Below, one piece after another: positions 6,764-13,972 of a DNA stretch of 14,964 nucleotides. This stretch comes from Phycisphaerales bacterium UBA1910. GTDB lineage: Bacteria > Planctomycetota > Phycisphaerae > Phycisphaerales > UBA1924. The stretch lies in assembly GCA_002337545.1 (NCBI GenBank), contig DDGE01000011.1, forward strand, positions 24,660-39,623, written 5' to 3'. Below the pieces are notes generated by a model that was not told where the DNA came from, searched no databases, and worked only from the letters and a program-made list of their open reading frames with translations. Each line of letters starts with the position of its first letter. Positions within the stretch are counted from its first letter, which is position 1. The translations under genes were made by a program, and so were the position numbers.

Positions 6764-7401
6764 GCGAGACACGCGAAGAGCTTATCGCACGGCGGGATGC
6801 GCTGATCGGGCATTTGCAGGGCGAGTGGCTGATCGACACCGACTGGAAGTCAATCTCCACCAAGGCATTTCGTTTGGGGCTATGCCTATGGATCGGGGGG
6901 ATGATCTTCTTGTTGCTGATCACTGGTGTCATGTTCGTGATCATGAAGCTCAAGGGCAATCTCAACATGCAGATCACCTATCTTGAGTTCTTCGCGCTGA
7001 TGGGTATGCTCCTTTTCGGGCTTGCATTGATTGGTTCTCTTTGTGTGATGATTCAGTCTTGGTTCAATCGGGATAGGAATCCGATCAGAATCGAAGGCTC
7101 GCTACTCGTTTGGGATAAAGGCAAAGGGTTCGTTCCGGAGAAGCTGCATCTTGATTCATTGCTTGAAGTCGCAGATACACTCTCAACCGGTTACGGTGCG
7201 TCTTTGATCATTCGCAAGCTCGGTCCATCCGCAACGCTGTACTCCAAGCACATTCTCGTGTCAGAGATCGACAAAAATGCTCCGAAAATCACGCCCGGAG
7301 TTTTTCGAGACGGCTTGAAACTAATTATGTTGCTCAAAGAAGTTGCATCGCTGAACGGAGAGCTTCGTAGCCTGGCCGATCGCGAATCAGCAGACCATTA
7401 A
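6760..7401 (+). CDS. Unrecognised two-helix membrane protein
   Basis: I chose the ATG at 6760, which overlaps the glycosyltransferase stop (ATGA) and implies translational coupling; a longer GTG frame from 6721 would intrude into that gene. The 213-residue product has a charged N-terminal helix (1-30), two membrane helices (about 38-63 and 74-98) and a soluble C-terminal domain of about 110 residues with alternating strands and a final helix. Its build resembles small bacterial proteins with a PH-like domain next to two helices, but I cannot name a family. Base composition falls sharply within the gene: 7021-7080 is 24/60 G+C, against 42/60 for 6661-6720 in the gene before. Its TAA overlaps the stop of the convergent permease by three bases. 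Function unknown. Confidence 0.75.
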   Translation: MSETREELIARRDALIGHLQGEWLIDTDWKSISTKAFRLGLCLWIGGMIFLLLITGVMFVIMKLKGNLNMQITYLEFFALMGMLLFGLALIGSLCVMIQSWFNRDRNPIRIEGSLLVWDKGKGFVPEKLHLDSLLEVADTLSTGYGASLIIRKLGPSATLYSKHILVSEIDKNAPKITPGVFRDGLKLIMLLKEVASLNGELRSLADRESADH

Positions 7402-8915
7402 CCCACATCTCGACCCTGGAACAGGATCACCGCCAGCGACAGGAACACCACGATCTGGCAGATGCCGTATGCGTACACGAGGAACACATGCGTGAGCGGG
7501 ATCGGCTGATTCTGGGTGATCGCGTCGAGCAACCAGAACGACTGCATGTTCGGTACGACGGACCAGATCGCGAGCGGGACCGGGTGTGTGACCGTGCGTT
7601 GACGGAAGAGCGAATCGCCCGGAAGTGGGGGGCGGGTGAGTTCGACGGAATCGCGTCCGATCTGCATAATCGAGATTCGCGTATCGTCCATGTCCACGAT
7701 GAACAATCCGGGCTCATCCCGTGCATTTTTCTCTAGCGGGGTGCCCGGTTCGAGTGGGGCGAACTCGGGTGTGATCATGCCGACGCCGGAGGGGGAAGCA
7801 CCGTAGTAGACGGGATCACCGATCTGGATGTCCTCGCGGGGTGGGCCGAGCATCGTGATGTAGAGGACCGATCCGGGCTCCCGGAGCATGACCTGATTGA
7901 AGTATGTGTCGTCCTTGAGCGGTTCCTGATCGAAGCTCAGGAGCTCGTTGAGCGTGACATACCGACGCGGGTCGAACCCGGCCTCGATGAACTCTTCGAG
8001 TTCCATGTTGTTGCGTTCGGCGGCGAGTGCCCAGACCTGATCGTTGAAGAAGTCGTAGACATCCAGGCCCGTCGGTGATTCGACGAGCGCGACCTGTCCG
8101 AATCGTTGGTTCTCGAAGATATCTCGACCAAACCAGTAGTTCGATAAGAGGCCGATGATAAATATGCCGGCGCAGAACGCGATGGTGATGACCTGCCCGA
8201 ATCGGGTTGAAATCGCTGTCGCGATCGAGGTCATAACCAGCAGGGCCATCCCGAGACAGGCACAGGCGAGCATGATCTGTGGCTTGAGATTCTCGCTCGG
8301 GTCCATGAGGGCCCAGTCTTCATCGACGAACAATGAGATGCCGTAACCGATCCAGAGCAGCGGCAAGAGGGTCAGTGCAGCAGTTTGCCCAAATGACCAT
8401 CCATAGGCATAGTTTCCTAAGGCGCCGATGATGATTGAAAGCAGGATGGAGCCGACGGAAAAGAGGATGACCGGCCAGACGGGGTCTTCGGCCGCGGTTG
8501 AGAGGATCCCGTGGCGAACCCCAAACAGCAGGTACGCGACCATAATCAGGATGGCGATCAGCATCGCGATCGAGATTCCGAGGAACTTGCCCAGAATCAC
8601 GCTTGTGCGTGAGATGGGCTTGGAAACCACCGTCAGGACGGTTTTGTTCTCGATCTCACGGGATATCGCTGCGGTCGATATGAATGCGGCGAGCATGATC
8701 CCGAGCAGGAAAATGCCCCCCATAGACACATCGAGGAGCATTTTGTCGTCCCCGGTGACCTCTCCTGGGACATTGCTGGGTCCCATGGTGAATCCAACGA
8801 TCCAAGTGTTGAGGAGCTGGATGAACGCCGCGAGCAACAGCATGACAAAGAACACCGGTTGACGGATGCTCTCTTTGAGTGCGTTACGGGCAATTGGTAT
8901 GACAGTCGTGAGCAT
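7398..8915 (-). CDS. ABC-2 type transporter permease
   Basis: The 505-residue protein starts like NosY/ABC-2 permeases: IARNALKESIRQPVFFV, a first helix (about 21-41), a helix at 64-86, then the conserved coupling-type motif SREIENKTVLTVVSKPISR (85-103). Further helices lie at about 112-133, 147-168, 178-197, 212-234 and 240-262. A polar stretch of about 210 residues (263-473) follows, probably outside the cytoplasm, with one last helix at about 474-499. It lacks its own ATPase domain. Its ATPase could be the one starting at 13973, about 5 kb away on the other strand, but that pairing is not shown by the sequence. The ATG at 8913-8915 has no clear ribosome site. It is divergent from the SPFH operon and may share its regulatory region. 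Confidence 0.87.
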   Translation of the reverse strand: MLTTVIPIARNALKESIRQPVFFVMLLLAAFIQLLNTWIVGFTMGPSNVPGEVTGDDKMLLDVSMGGIFLLGIMLAAFISTAAISREIENKTVLTVVSKPISRTSVILGKFLGISIAMLIAILIMVAYLLFGVRHGILSTAAEDPVWPVILFSVGSILLSIIIGALGNYAYGWSFGQTAALTLLPLLWIGYGISLFVDEDWALMDPSENLKPQIMLACACLGMALLVMTSIATAISTRFGQVITIAFCAGIFIIGLLSNYWFGRDIFENQRFGQVALVESPTGLDVYDFFNDQVWALAAERNNMELEEFIEAGFDPRRYVTLNELLSFDQEPLKDDTYFNQVMLREPGSVLYITMLGPPREDIQIGDPVYYGASPSGVGMITPEFAPLEPGTPLEKNARDEPGLFIVDMDDTRISIMQIGRDSVELTRPPLPGDSLFRQRTVTHPVPLAIWSVVPNMQSFWLLDAITQNQPIPLTHVFLVYAYGICQIVVFLSLAVILFQGRDVG

Positions 8916-8952
8916 GGACGCGGATGATAGGGTGGTTCACGGCGTGTGTGGG

Positions 8953-8986
8953 AGCGCAGGGTCTGCGCTGATGCCCCTTCGTGGGG
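8953..8986. other. Two tandem small hairpins in the divergent spacer
   Basis: AGCGCA (8953-8958) and TGCGCT (8964-8969) form a perfect stem with a five-base loop. CCCC (8974-8977) and GGGG (8983-8986) form a second short stem. They lie just upstream of the permease and could be operators or leader hairpins. The spacer from 8916 to 9299 has no convincing gene, and I saw no convincing promoter pair in it. Confidence 0.3.
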
Positions 8987-9199
8987 ATGCTGGTGATGTG
9001 TGCTACGCATCTGTCTGAGAACAGTTCGGTGGGCGTAGGGAGAAAGATAAAGATTCTATGCTTGTGGGTGTGAACCGGATCGCGATACCGCTCGTACGGT
9101 GGGGCACAGCAGGAGTCGCTCATCGTGGGGACGCGATCAAGGCGACGAAACCGCATTCCGGACGCGTACCACAGACGCGGTTGATGCACCTAGTATCAC

Positions 9200-9269
9200 C
9201 ACCCCGGCGTGTGGGCACGGGGTGACGCGCGAGGCGCGATCCAGAAACACACAGCTGGCGTACGCGCCA
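9200..9269 (+). other. Three successive hairpins ahead of the SPFH operon
   Basis: Three perfect inverted repeats follow one another: CACCCCG/CGGGGTG (9200-9206 with 9218-9224), CGCGC/GCGCG (9226-9230 with 9234-9238, three-base loop) and TGGCG/CGCCA (9256-9260 with 9265-9269, loop TACG). They end about 30 bases before the ATG of the first SPFH gene, so they would form a structured mRNA leader if transcription starts upstream. No known riboswitch pattern is recognised. Confidence 0.4.
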
Positions 9270-9299
9270 CCGCGACCAAGACAGAGGACGACGCACCCA

Positions 9300-11414
9300 A
9301 TGAATCAGGGCGACTATCTGACTTACCGCAAGGCCGCGAACACGGCCATCATCGGGTTGGTGATCCAACTCGTTCTGACGCTATCCGTTTTCTTTTATGC
9401 TCAATCATCCGGCGATGACAGCGCGGCGGCAGGGACGATCTTCCTGCTAAGTGGCGTTCTTGTCTGGGGTGTGCTTCTGCTGGTCTTCGATCAGCATCGG
9501 CGCGAGCGAATCGAAACCATGGAAGCGGAGCAGCTCGCCGTCACAGGCGCAGCAGCCGCGAGCGCGTTCGAGAGCACAGGTGATGAGCTGCGAGTCGCGG
9601 CGCGTCGGCTCGCGTTTATGTACAAATGGATTGTTCCTGGCACGGCTGTCCTGCTCGCGTTAATCACAATCTGGTTTGGTTTCGGCGCATTCCAAAGCAT
9701 CGAGCCAGACACGCTCAATACCACCTCCAAGCCGGGCTGGGCGCTCGCGGTCGGGATTTCGATCGCCGTCGTCGGGTTTGTTTTTGCCCGATTTGTATCC
9801 GGGATGGCAAAGGTCGATGCGTGGTCAAATCTGCGTGCAGGCGCGACAACCTCCGTCGCGGCCGCGCTCGTTGGACTTGTCCTCGCGATCGGCGGATTCC
9901 TTGAGCTCGCTCTCGGAATTGGTTTGCTCGTTAACTACGGGCCGTACATCATCTCGATCGGGATGATGGCGTACGGTGCGGAAATCATCCTCAATATCCT
10001 GCTTGATCTGTACCGGCCTCGCAAACCGGGCGAACTCCCACGCCCCGCGTTTGACTCTCGATTCCTCAGTCTTCTGGCGGCCCCTGATCGGATCGCCGAG
10101 AATGTTGGTGAGGCGGTCAACTACCAGTTTGGTATCGATGTCACGAGCTCGTGGTTCTACCAGCTCCTGAGCAAATGGATCGTGACATTGGTTGCGATCG
10201 CAGTCGGGATCGGTTGGCTCATGTCCTCGCTCGTTGTGGTCGAACCCCATGAGCGTGGGCTTATTTTGACCAACGGCGTGATTTCTGAGCCGCTCTTTAG
10301 CTTCGGCGACACCGGTGACGGGGATGTCGGGCCCGGGTTGCATGTTAAATGGCCCTGGCCGTTCTCGAGATACGAAACCCCGGTTTCGGTCGGGCGTGGC
10401 GATGAGGAAGTCCGCACCACGACCGGTGTTCGGGTTCTTCATCTCGCATCAAATCCTCCGGAAGAAGATAAGAACATCATTCTCTGGACGGAGAATCACA
10501 CACGCGGCGAACGGCTGAACATCGTACAGCCCGAGCGAAATCCCGAGATTGAGACCCGCGGAGACGACGAAGCGACAAGCACGGTCGCGGAGCTTTCTCT
10601 CGTGGCGGCCGAAGTCCCCATGCACTATGTCGTGAGGAATGTGAAGCTCTTCGATCAGTTCGCGGCTCCCGGTCAACGCGAGCAGGTGCTCCTTCAGGTC
10701 GGTCGTCGTGTTGTGACGCAGTACCTTGGCGAGCGTGCGATTGATGAGATTCTCGCCATGAGTCGGACCAGTATGCCAAAGGAACTCAAGCATCGTCTAT
10801 CGGAGGCCTATGGCCAGTTCAACGACGGGCAGGGTGCCGGAATTGAGATTCTGTTCGTCGGCGTCAACGGCGTGCACCCACCGACGCGGGTTGCGCCATC
10901 GTTTGAGCGAGTCATCTCGGCGCGTCAGAACCGTGAGTCCTTGATCGAAGAGGCACGCAAATCACAGATCGCCAAGCTTGCGGATATCGCAGGTTCGGTT
11001 GAACTCGCGGAAGAAATCAGTGCCAAGCTTGTGGCGCTGGATGATCTTCGCCGGAGCTCGGGCAGCGATTCAGACGCGTTCATTGAGGCAGAACTTGAGG
11101 TTCAGCGTCTGCTCGAGCGAGCGGGTGGCGAGGCCGGCGAGTTCATTCTCAGCGCCAGCGCAAACCGCTGGGTACGCCACATGAGCGAGCGCGGGCTCGC
11201 GAGCCTGCTGCAAGGGCAGCAGGAAGCGTATCTTGCAGCGCCGGAGCTCTACCGCAGTAACATGTACTTCGAGGCACTGATTGAGGCGATGCGTGAGTCA
11301 CGGGTGTACCTGACACCCGGCGAACTCGAATCGCTCAAGGTCCGTCTCGAACTTCAGGACAAGAAAGCCGGCACGACCGTGTTCGACGCGGAGCGCGGCG
11401 AGGCTTTCCAGTAA
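9300..11414 (+). CDS. Polytopic membrane protein with SPFH/band-7 domain
   Basis: From the ATG at 9300 the product is 704 residues. The frame stays open upstream, but that part is Arg/Thr-rich and overlaps three hairpins, while GAGGA lies 11 bases before this ATG. Hydrophobic helices fall at about 14-33, 45-63, 110-130, 148-166, 184-212, 214-235 and 292-313. An HflK-like SPFH domain follows directly (about 314-545), opening with VVVEPHERGLILTNG and containing GPGLHVKWPWPF (344-355) and the QVGRRVVTQYLGERAIDEI helix (466-484). A helical, charged C-terminal region (about 545-690) is likely coiled coil. SPFH proteins form ring-like membrane scaffolds and modulate partners such as FtsH; the multi-helix N-terminal part is unlike E. 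coli HflK. It heads the SPFH operon, 83 bases before the HflC-like gene. Its specific role is unknown. Confidence 0.85.
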   Translation: MNQGDYLTYRKAANTAIIGLVIQLVLTLSVFFYAQSSGDDSAAAGTIFLLSGVLVWGVLLLVFDQHRRERIETMEAEQLAVTGAAAASAFESTGDELRVAARRLAFMYKWIVPGTAVLLALITIWFGFGAFQSIEPDTLNTTSKPGWALAVGISIAVVGFVFARFVSGMAKVDAWSNLRAGATTSVAAALVGLVLAIGGFLELALGIGLLVNYGPYIISIGMMAYGAEIILNILLDLYRPRKPGELPRPAFDSRFLSLLAAPDRIAENVGEAVNYQFGIDVTSSWFYQLLSKWIVTLVAIAVGIGWLMSSLVVVEPHERGLILTNGVISEPLFSFGDTGDGDVGPGLHVKWPWPFSRYETPVSVGRGDEEVRTTTGVRVLHLASNPPEEDKNIILWTENHTRGERLNIVQPERNPEIETRGDDEATSTVAELSLVAAEVPMHYVVRNVKLFDQFAAPGQREQVLLQVGRRVVTQYLGERAIDEILAMSRTSMPKELKHRLSEAYGQFNDGQGAGIEILFVGVNGVHPPTRVAPSFERVISARQNRESLIEEARKSQIAKLADIAGSVELAEEISAKLVALDDLRRSSGSDSDAFIEAELEVQRLLERAGGEAGEFILSASANRWVRHMSERGLASLLQGQQEAYLAAPELYRSNMYFEALIEAMRESRVYLTPGELESLKVRLELQDKKAGTTVFDAERGEAFQ

Positions 11415-11434
11415 ACCAGTACCCCTTGATATGA

Positions 11435-11458
11435 ACGCCCGGGCATGCCCCGGAGCGT
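11435..11458 (+). other. Hairpin between the first and second SPFH genes
   Basis: ACGC-CCGGG pairs with CCCGG-A-GCGT, nine pairs with one bulged A and the loop CATGC. No T run follows, so it is not a standard terminator. It may stabilise or separate the mRNA of the first gene from that of the next two, or slow polymerase inside the operon. The remaining bases before the next start show only the ribosome site. Confidence 0.4.
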
Positions 11459-11497
11459 CTGATCCTTGCCGAGCAGGGCAACAATGGAGAACGAGCC

Positions 11498-12496
11498 GTG
11501 TTGAAGCTCAAGTCAGTATTCATTCCAATCTTTGCGGTACTCTTCATCCTGATTCTGGTCGCATTTAGCGCGACCTACACCGTGCGTTTCACGGAGATCG
11601 CGGTGAAGACGACATTCGGGAGCGCGAATGACGATTCGATCGTCGACGAGCCTGGGCTGCACTTTAAAGCCCCTTACCCGTTCCAGAGTGTGACGAAGTA
11701 TGACAAGCGGACACGGATCGTGCAGACGCGATCGGAAACGGTGCAGACGGCCGATGATTTCCAGATCATCGTTGAGTCGTACCTGTTCTATCGCGTTTCG
11801 GACCCGCTGAAGTTCTTCAGAAGTTTCTCGAACGCGGGCGACCGTGCTCAGGAGCACTACGCGAAGGCAGAGAACGATGTGCTCAGAGACCTGCTCCGCA
11901 GCGCGCTGGGTGAAACAAGCCGATACCGGATGGAAGACCTGTTCACCAGCGAACAGGGCGAGTCGGTGATCCCCGAGCTCGAACGCTCTGTTCAGGGGCT
12001 TCTGACTCAGGGTGGCACCGGCGGCCAGTCACTGGGTGAGTACGGCATCGAGATCCTGAGCGTAGGGATCGATCGAATCGTTCTCCCCGAGGAAACGACC
12101 GCGGCGGTGATCAACCGCATGGGGGCCAACCGCGACAGACTGGCAGAGCGGTACGAATCAGAAGGACGCTCGAAGGCACGCCTGATCAATGCGGAAGCCA
12201 CGAGCCAGGCTGAGCGTATCCGTGCGTTCGCCCAGAGGCGCGCCGACGAGATTCTCGCGAAGGGGGAAGAAGAGGCCGCACCATATTTGGCGAAGCAGAA
12301 CATCAACCCCGACCTCGCGGTCTTCATCCAGAACATCAAGCTGATGCGCGAAGCGATGGCCAAGAAGTTCACGCTGATCTTCTCGACAAGCGATTATGGC
12401 ATGCAGCTCTTCGACCCTGAGATTCTCAAGCAGTCGCAGGGCGAGATCCCCGCGCCAGACGCGAGGCAAAGGGCCGAAGCCGGAGCGGAGGACTGA
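11498..12496 (+). CDS. HflC-like SPFH/band-7 membrane protein
   Basis: This 332-residue protein follows the HflC plan. There is one N-terminal membrane helix (about 7-26), then the SPFH domain (about 27-210) beginning YTVRFTEIAVKTTFG and including EPGLHFKAPYPFQSVTKYDKR (51-71). Next come the HflC-type motif VLPEETTAAVINRMGANRDRLAERYESEG and an Ala/Glu/Arg-rich coiled coil (about 205-262). The conserved end FSTSDYGMQLF (295-305) resembles that of HflC. I take the GTG at 11498, since GGAGA lies seven bases before it; the next codon, TTG, is an alternative. By family knowledge it would pair with the HflK-like protein to form a membrane ring regulating FtsH or another membrane system. It lies 3 bases before the HflK-like gene, the reverse of the E. 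coli hflK-hflC order. Confidence 0.87.
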   Translation: MLKLKSVFIPIFAVLFILILVAFSATYTVRFTEIAVKTTFGSANDDSIVDEPGLHFKAPYPFQSVTKYDKRTRIVQTRSETVQTADDFQIIVESYLFYRVSDPLKFFRSFSNAGDRAQEHYAKAENDVLRDLLRSALGETSRYRMEDLFTSEQGESVIPELERSVQGLLTQGGTGGQSLGEYGIEILSVGIDRIVLPEETTAAVINRMGANRDRLAERYESEGRSKARLINAEATSQAERIRAFAQRRADEILAKGEEEAAPYLAKQNINPDLAVFIQNIKLMREAMAKKFTLIFSTSDYGMQLFDPEILKQSQGEIPAPDARQRAEAGAED

Positions 12497-12499
12497 TCG

Positions 12500-13972
12500 A
12501 TGAGTGATCCTCACGAACAAGATCAGAGCAGCCCAGAGACATCTGTGGTTGGGCAGGACGATGCCGTGAATGGCGCCGAAGCCACGCCCGAACCCGGCTT
12601 GATCTCGGGGCGAACAGCATCCGTCCGGTTCGATCGGCGCTCCACGAGCGCCCATACGAATAACCGGGCACGCATGGATGCGGCGAATCAGTCGCTCGCC
12701 GACGCGCTGAAGATCACATATGTCTTTCTTCAGTTCGGTATGGTTGTCCTTGTGGTGCTGTTCTTCTTCTCAGGGGTGCAGCGGATCAACGAGGGTGAGC
12801 GCGGGATCAAGGTCTTCCTCGGCAAGCCCACACAGACCAATATCGAGCCCGGTGCTCACTTCACTGCGCCCTACCCGATCGGGGAGATGATCCGAGTCGG
12901 TGCCGGCGCGGTCGAGATCCCCATGGCTCGGGATTTCATGCCTACCCGCCCCGGATCTATGAGCGACGACGAGCTGCTCAACGCCGACTTCGGCGGATTC
13001 AACTCCAGCGGTCGCTTGAACCCAAGCGCCGATTCAATGATTTTGACGGCGGATCAGAACATCGCGCATGCACAGTTCCGGGTGAACTATCACCGATCGG
13101 ATCATCGCGAGTATGTTGAGAATATCCGCCCTCAGGACGAGGAGTGGGTCGTCCGGCTCACGGTGCGTCGCGCGATCGTGCACACGATGGCAGAGACGAC
13201 AATCGATGATCTTCTCAAGGCATCTGCTGAATCCATCGGCGAGCGAATCCGCGAGCACGCACAACGCACGCTCGATGAAGTTGATACCGGGATCGTGATC
13301 GATCGCGTGGTGCTGGTCCGCAAGACCCCGCCGCTGTATCTCTCAGATCGGTTCGCTTCTGTGCAGTCCGCAGCACAAAACGCTGGTAAGGAACGCGAAG
13401 ACGCGTTGCTCCAGCGCGAGCAGATGCTCAACGAGGTCGCGGGTCGCGCTTCAGGTGTGCTCATCTCCATGATCAACGAATACGAGCGTCTCACGGAGCT
13501 TGGTGAATCGGATCAGGCAGAGGTGCTTCTCAAGAAGATCGACGCGGTCATGATGGGCGATGAGGTTGAGTGGCAGGGAGAGTCGACTCTCGCACTGGTC
13601 TCAGGTGAGGTCTCCGAGATTCTGAAAAATGCACAAGCCCAGGCCTCGTCACGCGTTTCCCGTGCAATCGCGGATTTGGAGCAGTTCTATGCAAAGCAGT
13701 CGCAGTTTGAAGCGAACCCAACTCTGATGATCGCTCGCGATTGGTCTTCGGCGATGGCCGCTTTCCTGAACAAGGATTTCGTTTCGACGATGTACCTCCC
13801 TGAGGGACGCGAGGCGGAAATCATCATCAACCCCGATCAGGACTGGGAAGAAGAGCGCGTACGACTCGAGCGTCGTGAGCAGGCACGCCGACAGCAGGAG
13901 CAGCGCCGACTCGAAGCACAGCAAGATTTCTACAGAACCCAACGCGGGATTCAGGCACAGGACGCAGATTAA
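12500..13972 (+). CDS. HflK-like SPFH/band-7 membrane protein
   Basis: The 490-residue protein has a polar, probably disordered N-terminal 65 residues and one membrane helix (about 72-92). An SPFH domain (about 93-300) opens with VQRINEGERGIKVFLGK and includes IEPGAHFTAPYPIGEMIRV (115-133). An insertion at about 140-180 is rich in Gly, Ser and Asn. The helix SAAQNAGKEREDALLQREQ starts the coiled-coil region, and the C-terminus is a long Arg/Glu/Gln-rich helix (about 445-477). The N-terminal tail followed by one helix matches HflK more than HflC. The ATG has GGAGG eight bases upstream, inside the end of the HflC-like gene. Its TAA is followed at once by the ATPase ATG. It most likely forms a mixed scaffold with the two SPFH proteins encoded before it. 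Confidence 0.86.
   Translation: MSDPHEQDQSSPETSVVGQDDAVNGAEATPEPGLISGRTASVRFDRRSTSAHTNNRARMDAANQSLADALKITYVFLQFGMVVLVVLFFFSGVQRINEGERGIKVFLGKPTQTNIEPGAHFTAPYPIGEMIRVGAGAVEIPMARDFMPTRPGSMSDDELLNADFGGFNSSGRLNPSADSMILTADQNIAHAQFRVNYHRSDHREYVENIRPQDEEWVVRLTVRRAIVHTMAETTIDDLLKASAESIGERIREHAQRTLDEVDTGIVIDRVVLVRKTPPLYLSDRFASVQSAAQNAGKEREDALLQREQMLNEVAGRASGVLISMINEYERLTELGESDQAEVLLKKIDAVMMGDEVEWQGESTLALVSGEVSEILKNAQAQASSRVSRAIADLEQFYAKQSQFEANPTLMIARDWSSAMAAFLNKDFVSTMYLPEGREAEIIINPDQDWEEERVRLERREQARRQQEQRRLEAQQDFYRTQRGIQAQDAD

Noticed and set aside
9099..9299. N-terminal extension of the first SPFH gene by 67 codons
   Set aside because: The extra residues are Arg/Thr-rich without structure, the DNA holds three hairpins, and the ATG at 9300 has a ribosome site and starts a plausible membrane protein.
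9825..10442. 205-codon open frame on the minus strand inside the first SPFH gene
   Set aside because: It is antisense to the membrane and SPFH segments of a clear gene and has a charged, featureless product.
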